A program made the position numbers and the translations under genes. Below the pieces are notes generated by a model. The model was not told the origin of the DNA. It saw only the letters and a list, made by a program, of their open reading frames with translations, and did no database searches. Shown piece by piece: positions 4,516 to 8,201 of a stretch of DNA of 8,201 nucleotides. Source of the DNA: Synechococcus sp. PL34863bin_39 (GTDB taxonomy: Bacteria > Cyanobacteriota > Cyanobacteriia > PCC-6307 > Cyanobiaceae); assembly GCA_011523155.1 (NCBI GenBank), contig WTHL01000177.1:1-8201 (forward strand), given 5' to 3'. How positions within the stretch are numbered: position 1 is the first letter of the stretch; each line of letters opens with the position of its first letter.

Positions 4516-6240
4516 GTGCTGAGACTGGAGCGCGTCGGCAAGATCTACCCCACTGGGGAAGTGCTTCGCGATGTCACCTGGGAAGTCAAGGCCGGTGATC
4601 GGATTGGCCTCGTGGGCGTCAACGGTGCCGGGAAGTCCACACAACTCCGCCTGATCGCCGGGATCGAAGAGCCCTCATCGGGTCAGGTGGTCCGTCAGGG
4701 CGAACCGAGGATTGCCTATCTCCAGCAGGAATTCGATGTTGACCCCCGCCGCACCGTGCGGGAGGAACTCTTCCAGGCCTTTGGGGAGGCCGCAGACGTT
4801 CTGAACCGCCAGCGCATGGTGGAAGCGGACATGGGATCGGAAAAGGCGGCGGCGGATCCCGATCACCTCGACGCCCTGATCCATGAGCTGGGGCGGCTGC
4901 AATCCCGGTTCGAAGCCCTGCATGGCTATGAACTGGAGGCCAAGATCGACAAGCTGCTGCCCACCATCGGCTTCACAGCGGAGGGCGCTGATCGGACCGT
5001 GGCCGATTACTCGGGCGGCTGGCAGATGCGAATCGCCCTGGGCAAGATCCTCCTGCAGGATCCTGACCTGCTGCTGCTGGATGAACCGACCAACCATCTG
5101 GATGTGGACACGATTCAGTGGCTGGAGGGCTACCTGACGGAGCAGAGCGCGGCCTTGGTGGTGATCAGCCACGACCGCACCTTTCTCGACAGGGTGTGCA
5201 ATCAGATCGTCAGCACAGAGCGGGGAATCTCTCGCGCCTACCTGGGGAACTACACCGCCCACCTCGAGCAGAAGGCACAGGAACGGGAGGCGACCCAGGC
5301 GGCCTACGAACGGCAGCAGAAGGAGATCGCCACGCAGCAGGCCTACATCGATCGATTCCGCGCCAGTGCCACCCGCAGCACCCAGGCCAAAAGCCGTGAG
5401 AAACAGCTGGAGAAAGTCGAACTGGTGGATGCCCCGATCGAATCGGTGAGCGGGCCGAGCTTCCAGTTCCCGCCAGCGCCCCGATCAGGTCGGGAGGTGG
5501 CTCGCATCACCAACCTCACCCATGCCTATGGAGATCAGATCCTCTTCCTTGGTGCGGAGCTTGAGGTGGAACGCGGTGATCGCATCGCCTTCGTGGGCCC
5601 GAACGGGGCCGGGAAGTCGACGTTGCTCCGTCTGGTGATGGGCCTGGAATCCCCAGATGACGGCCTGGCCGGTCTTGGTGAACACAACATCATCGCCAGC
5701 TACTTCGAACAGAACCAGGCCGAGGCACTCGATCTCGAGAAAACCGTGATCGACACCATGTTCGAAGCGGTCCCCGACTGGACGCAGACGCAGGTGCGCT
5801 CGCTGCTCGGCAGTTTCTGCTTCAGCAATGACAGCGTGTTCAAGGAGGTCGGCAAGCTGAGCGGTGGCGAGAAGGCCAGGCTGGCACTGGCACTGATGCT
5901 GCTCACCCCCTGCAACCTGCTGGTGCTGGATGAGCCCACCAATCACCTGGATATCCCCGCGAAGCAGATGCTTGAGAGTGCACTTTGCGCCTACGAAGGC
6001 GCGGCGCTTCTGGTCTCACACGACCGCTACTTCATCTCCCGCGTGGCCAATCGCATCGTCGAATTGAGGGATGGCGAGCTGGTCCTGTACCGGGGCGATT
6101 ACAACTATTACCTGCAGAAGAAAGACGAGGAAGCCGCTCTGGCCCGCGAACAGCAAGCCGCCGCAGCCAAGGAAGCCAAGAGAAAGGCCAATCAGGAGAA
6201 ACAGAAACAGAAGCAGGCCAAGCGCAAAAAAGGTGCCTGA
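4516..6240 (+). CDS. ABC-F family ATPase (ribosome-associated translation factor, Uup/YdiF-like)
   Basis: The product is a 574-residue soluble protein with two fused ABC ATPase domains and no membrane segment. ABC-F proteins bind the ribosomal E site and modulate stalled or paused translation. Domain 1 has Walker A GVNGAGKST (34-42), signature YSGGWQ (165-170), Walker B LLLLDEP with catalytic E190 and H-loop H219. Domain 2 has Walker A GPNGAGKST (361-369), signature LSGGEK (448-453), Walker B LVLDEP with E473 and H-loop H502. The linker between them, at about 240-305, is charged and helical; its Y-I-D-R-F-R-A-S-A-T-R-S segment (from 277) fits the P-site-tRNA-interacting motif. The tail from about 533 is a Lys/Ala/Gln/Glu-rich helix ending in K-R-K-K, likely to touch rRNA. 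The GTG at 4516 gives the expected M-L-R-L-E start; the frame is open further upstream and a CTG at 4498 is possible. No antibiotic-resistance role can be claimed, and the subfamily is uncertain. Confidence 0.92.
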   Translation: MLRLERVGKIYPTGEVLRDVTWEVKAGDRIGLVGVNGAGKSTQLRLIAGIEEPSSGQVVRQGEPRIAYLQQEFDVDPRRTVREELFQAFGEAADVLNRQRMVEADMGSEKAAADPDHLDALIHELGRLQSRFEALHGYELEAKIDKLLPTIGFTAEGADRTVADYSGGWQMRIALGKILLQDPDLLLLDEPTNHLDVDTIQWLEGYLTEQSAALVVISHDRTFLDRVCNQIVSTERGISRAYLGNYTAHLEQKAQEREATQAAYERQQKEIATQQAYIDRFRASATRSTQAKSREKQLEKVELVDAPIESVSGPSFQFPPAPRSGREVARITNLTHAYGDQILFLGAELEVERGDRIAFVGPNGAGKSTLLRLVMGLESPDDGLAGLGEHNIIASYFEQNQAEALDLEKTVIDTMFEAVPDWTQTQVRSLLGSFCFSNDSVFKEVGKLSGGEKARLALALMLLTPCNLLVLDEPTNHLDIPAKQMLESALCAYEGAALLVSHDRYFISRVANRIVELRDGELVLYRGDYNYYLQKKDEEAALAREQQAAAAKEAKRKANQEKQKQKQAKRKKGA

Positions 6241-6245
6241 GCCCA

Positions 6246-7379
6246 TCAACGCAGCAGCATCTGCATCTCAACGGGGGTGACGGTGAGAGACAGCCGTCGA
6301 TCTCCGCGGCGCACCCGCACCTGCAGGGGCCGGTTCACCCCATGGCGGTCGACGGCTGTGACGACATCGGCCGGGGTCCTGACGGACGCCCCGCCGATGG
6401 CCACGATGATGTCCTCCACCTGAAGGCCGGCGAGGGCCGCAGGTCCGCCGGGGACAAGGGTGCGCACCACCGCACCATCCGCGAAGGGAGCACCAGGCCT
6501 GGGTGCTGGCACAGGCGAAAGACCAACGCCAACCATCGGATGACTCACACTCCCGGTCGTGGTCAGCTGACGGGCGATCACCCGTGCCCGGTTGATCGGG
6601 ATCGCAAACCCGAGACCTGCGCCGGGGCCTGAACGCACGAGGGTATTGATGCCCACCACCTCTCCGGATGCATTCAGGAGGGGGCCTCCGGAATTCCCGG
6701 GATTGATGGCCGCATCGGTCTGGATCAGATCCAGGCGTTTTCCGGTGATCCCGAGCTGGGAGACGTTGCGGTTCAGATTGCTGACAATTCCAAGGGTCAC
6801 CGTGTTCTCGAGGCCAAAAGGATTGCCCACGGCAATCGCCCAGTCACCCACCTGGAGTGCATCGGAATCGCCCAGGGGAGCTGTGGGCCAGGGCCCCGCC
6901 TGGTTGAGTCGCACCACAGCCAGGTCAGTGATGCTGTCCTGGCCCAGCACCTGGCCGGAGACCCGTCGTCCATCGGGCAACCCGACAGTCACCTGCTCAG
7001 CATTTTCCACCACATGGGCATTGGTGAGGACCAGACCGGAGGCGTCGAAAATCACGCCACTCCCCTGCCCCTGTTCGATCCGGGAGCGTGGCCCCACCCC
7101 TCCACGGGAACCGAAGAAGCGCCGAAAGAACGGATCCTGCATCAGCCCTGGCGGCAGAACGGAACGCCCAGCGCTGCGCACCGTGCGCTGGGTTTCCAGG
7201 GTGACCACCGCCTGCCCGCTGCGTTTCACGGCATCCGCGACGAAGGATCGGGCGCCAAGACGCTCAGCCCGGCCCGGCTCGGCGCGGACAACCCTGGCCC
7301 CCTGCGACAGGGAGAACGGCAGTGCAAGCGCCGCGGCCGACATCAGCACGGGAATCGATCGGCTTGGAAGCATGAGCAT
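6246..7379 (-). CDS. Deg/HtrA-family serine protease with one PDZ domain (HhoA/HhoB/DegQ-like)
   Basis: This is a trypsin-like protease that degrades or refolds damaged proteins in the periplasm, thylakoid lumen or cell envelope. Numbering starts from the ATG at 7379 (377 residues). An N-terminal hydrophobic stretch (about 9-26) followed by V-V-R-A before E-P suggests a Sec signal peptide. The D-P-F-F-R-R-F-F-G segment (82-90) is typical of Deg proteins. The catalytic triad is complete: H122 in T-N-A-H-V-V, D152 in T-D-L-A-V-V, and S230 in G-N-S-G-G. A single PDZ domain follows at about 281-370, as in cyanobacterial HhoA/HhoB. Two GTG codons upstream (7385, 7382) and an ATG at 7373 are alternative starts; no strong Shine-Dalgarno decides between them. 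The gene converges on the ABC-F gene with 5 bases between stops. Which Deg paralogue it is cannot be settled here. Confidence 0.93.
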   Translation of the reverse strand: MLMLPSRSIPVLMSAAALALPFSLSQGARVVRAEPGRAERLGARSFVADAVKRSGQAVVTLETQRTVRSAGRSVLPPGLMQDPFFRRFFGSRGGVGPRSRIEQGQGSGVIFDASGLVLTNAHVVENAEQVTVGLPDGRRVSGQVLGQDSITDLAVVRLNQAGPWPTAPLGDSDALQVGDWAIAVGNPFGLENTVTLGIVSNLNRNVSQLGITGKRLDLIQTDAAINPGNSGGPLLNASGEVVGINTLVRSGPGAGLGFAIPINRARVIARQLTTTGSVSHPMVGVGLSPVPAPRPGAPFADGAVVRTLVPGGPAALAGLQVEDIIVAIGGASVRTPADVVTAVDRHGVNRPLQVRVRRGDRRLSLTVTPVEMQMLLR

Positions 7380-7391
7380 CACCACAGCGCG

Positions 7392-7413
7392 CTACGGATC
7401 CCGTTGACCGTAG
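7392..7413. promoter_or_regulatory. inverted repeat upstream of the Deg protease gene
   Basis: CTACGG (7392-7397) and CCGTAG (7408-7413) are perfect reverse complements separated by 10 bases, so arm centres are 16 bases apart, a plausible spacing for a dimeric regulator or a leader hairpin. It lies 13-34 bases before the protease ATG on the minus strand. A second odd-centred palindrome, CAGCG-A-CGCTG, follows at 7415-7425. The remaining intergenic sequence up to 7540 shows no clear promoter and no Shine-Dalgarno for the divergent gene. Confidence 0.3.
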
Positions 7414-7540
7414 GCAGCGACGCTGACGCAAATGCGACTTTGATCGCCGAAGACGTGACTTGATGCAACCGCTGCGACGGTGAGGGCCCCATGATGGTGA
7501 TGAAGCCTCAGACAGCGACCAGTCCGGCCCCACGCATCCC

Positions 7541-7771
7541 ATGCTCAACAGCCTGTTTCCCCTGGTTTACGGCGCAGCATTCGTGCTCCTGCTCTGGCAG
7601 GCCTTCCGCGTGATGGGCCAGGGCTTCAAGGCAGCGCACCCGGAACGGGACCGGACCGGCAAGGTGACGGTGCATCCGGAGCTGCTTGACCAGGATGGTC
7701 GGCTCACCGAAGAGGATCTCCTGACCGTGCGATTCAGCAACGATCAGGAGACCTCGGAGAACCCCGACTGA
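7541..7771 (+). CDS. DUF2973-like small membrane protein
   Basis: The 76-residue product has one N-terminal membrane span (L-F-P-L-V-Y-G-A-A-F-V-L-L-L-W-Q-A-F, about 5-22) and a polar C-terminal part. The T-V-H-P-E-L-L-D-Q-D-G-R-L-T-E-E-D-L-L-T-V-R-F motif (43-65) matches what I know of DUF2973, a cyanobacterial family of unknown function with an N-terminal span and a conserved H-P-E-L-L/F-D sequence. The ATG at 7541 places the span at the very N-terminus as usual for the family; no Shine-Dalgarno precedes it. It is transcribed away from the Deg protease, and 60 bases later a same-strand gene begins, so the two may share a transcript. The family call is by motif; the function is unknown. Confidence 0.75.
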   Translation: MLNSLFPLVYGAAFVLLLWQAFRVMGQGFKAAHPERDRTGKVTVHPELLDQDGRLTEEDLLTVRFSNDQETSENPD

Positions 7772-7831
7772 ATAAGGTTGGTGCCAAGGCGGCCATGACA
7801 GTGCCGATAGGACTCTCAGGGGGACTCCCAG

Positions 7832-8201
7832 TTGGATCAACGAACACGGATCGTGGCAGCGGTGATCAAATCCGTGAAATTGCCTCCGCGCTTTCGGTTG
7901 CGCATGCTCAAGGACGACCCCGTGCGGCTTGAACTGAGCCTGACCCCTGCCTATGGCAAACAGCCCATCCAGGTCGGCTTGGTGGAGTCTCTCGATCTGG
8001 TGGCACGCCGTGACCGCGAAGGAAGGATCCCCCGCGACCTGCAGGGCACCTGGGACTGGACGGTCCGGCATGGCCAGGTGAGCACCGGGGGCTGGAATCC
8101 CTATCTCAAGGAAGCCCTGCAGACGATGTTCGAAACCGGCCTGCCGGCCATCGTTTACGAGGAACTCACTGGCGAGGAGTACCACCCCGTCGATGGCGCC
8201 C
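7832..8201 (+). CDS. conserved-looking hypothetical protein, 3' end beyond window
   Basis: The frame is open from 7811 to the right edge; 123 codons are visible from the proposed TTG start. That start is chosen because a strong AGGGGGA (7818-7824) sits 7 bases before it; GTG at 7853 and 7862 are alternatives without such a site. The visible protein starts with a basic segment (R-T-R-I-V-A-A-V-I-K-S-V-K-L-P-P-R-F-R) and continues with alternating strand-like and charged stretches. It has distinctive motifs: T-W-D-W-T-V-R-H-G (73-81), G-G-W-N-P-Y-L-K-E-A-L (86-96) and Y-E-E-L-T-G-E-E-Y-H-P-V (109-120). There is no signal peptide or membrane span. Balanced composition, clustered aromatics and the strong ribosome site argue for a real gene, probably a cyanobacterial conserved protein. 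I do not recognise the family and assign no function. It follows the DUF2973-like gene by 60 bases. Confidence 0.68.
   Translation, partial: MDQRTRIVAAVIKSVKLPPRFRLRMLKDDPVRLELSLTPAYGKQPIQVGLVESLDLVARRDREGRIPRDLQGTWDWTVRHGQVSTGGWNPYLKEALQTMFETGLPAIVYEELTGEEYHPVDGA

Noticed and set aside
6592..7407. 271-codon plus-strand frame opposite the Deg protease
   Set aside because: The protease has an intact catalytic triad and PDZ domain; the opposite frame is Arg/Pro/Ser/Thr-rich with no motif.
7508..8185. 225-codon minus-strand frame across the DUF2973-like gene and the last gene
   Set aside because: It covers two plus-strand genes and their spacer. The plus genes have a family motif and a strong ribosome site, while the minus frame is low-complexity and unrecognisable.

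Overview
The window looks like ordinary chromosome from a GC-rich picocyanobacterium of the Synechococcus/Cyanobium type. This rests on gene content: a KtrB/KtrA potassium-uptake pair with the cyanobacterial KtrA N-terminus, a DUF2973-like small membrane protein, a Nif11-like short protein, a Deg/HtrA protease of the cyanobacterial HhoA/HhoB type, and several very short lineage-restricted hypothetical genes. I see no insertion sequence, phage gene, tRNA, rRNA or CRISPR array. Genes are tightly packed, and the longest intergenic stretch is about 160 bases.

Layout. Positions 2-3092 carry a plus-strand run: ktrB (5' end cut off), ktrA (15 bases later) and anmK (4 bases later). The first two form a Na+-dependent K+ uptake system; anmK recycles anhydro-MurNAc from the cell wall. 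A minus-strand gene for a ribbon-helix-helix (CopG-like) DNA-binding protein (3097-3435) meets anmK tail to tail. It diverges from an unrecognised small basic/helical protein (3547-3900). Next comes a Nif11-like 75-residue protein (3997-4224), preceded directly by a striking 27-base interrupted inverted repeat. It converges on a small single-membrane-span protein (4241-4432, minus). That gene diverges from a complete ABC-F ATPase (4516-6240), a ribosome-associated translation factor class. The ABC-F gene converges on an exported Deg/HtrA serine protease (6246-7379, minus). Head to head with the protease is a DUF2973-like membrane protein (7541-7771). It is followed by an unrecognised conserved-looking gene that starts with TTG behind a strong Shine-Dalgarno sequence and runs off the right edge.

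Themes. Three tail-to-tail gene pairs are separated by only 4, 16 and 5 bases. At two of these junctions both stop codons lie inside one predicted hairpin, suggesting compact two-way transcription ends without T-tracts. The most interesting unexplained parts are the Nif11-like leader that ends at a Gly-Gly with no core peptide, the inverted repeat in front of it, the 22-base perfect palindrome inside the small membrane-protein gene, and the RHH/basic-protein divergent pair with short inverted repeats between them. I find no convincing evidence of a new multi-gene system; the findings are local and modest.
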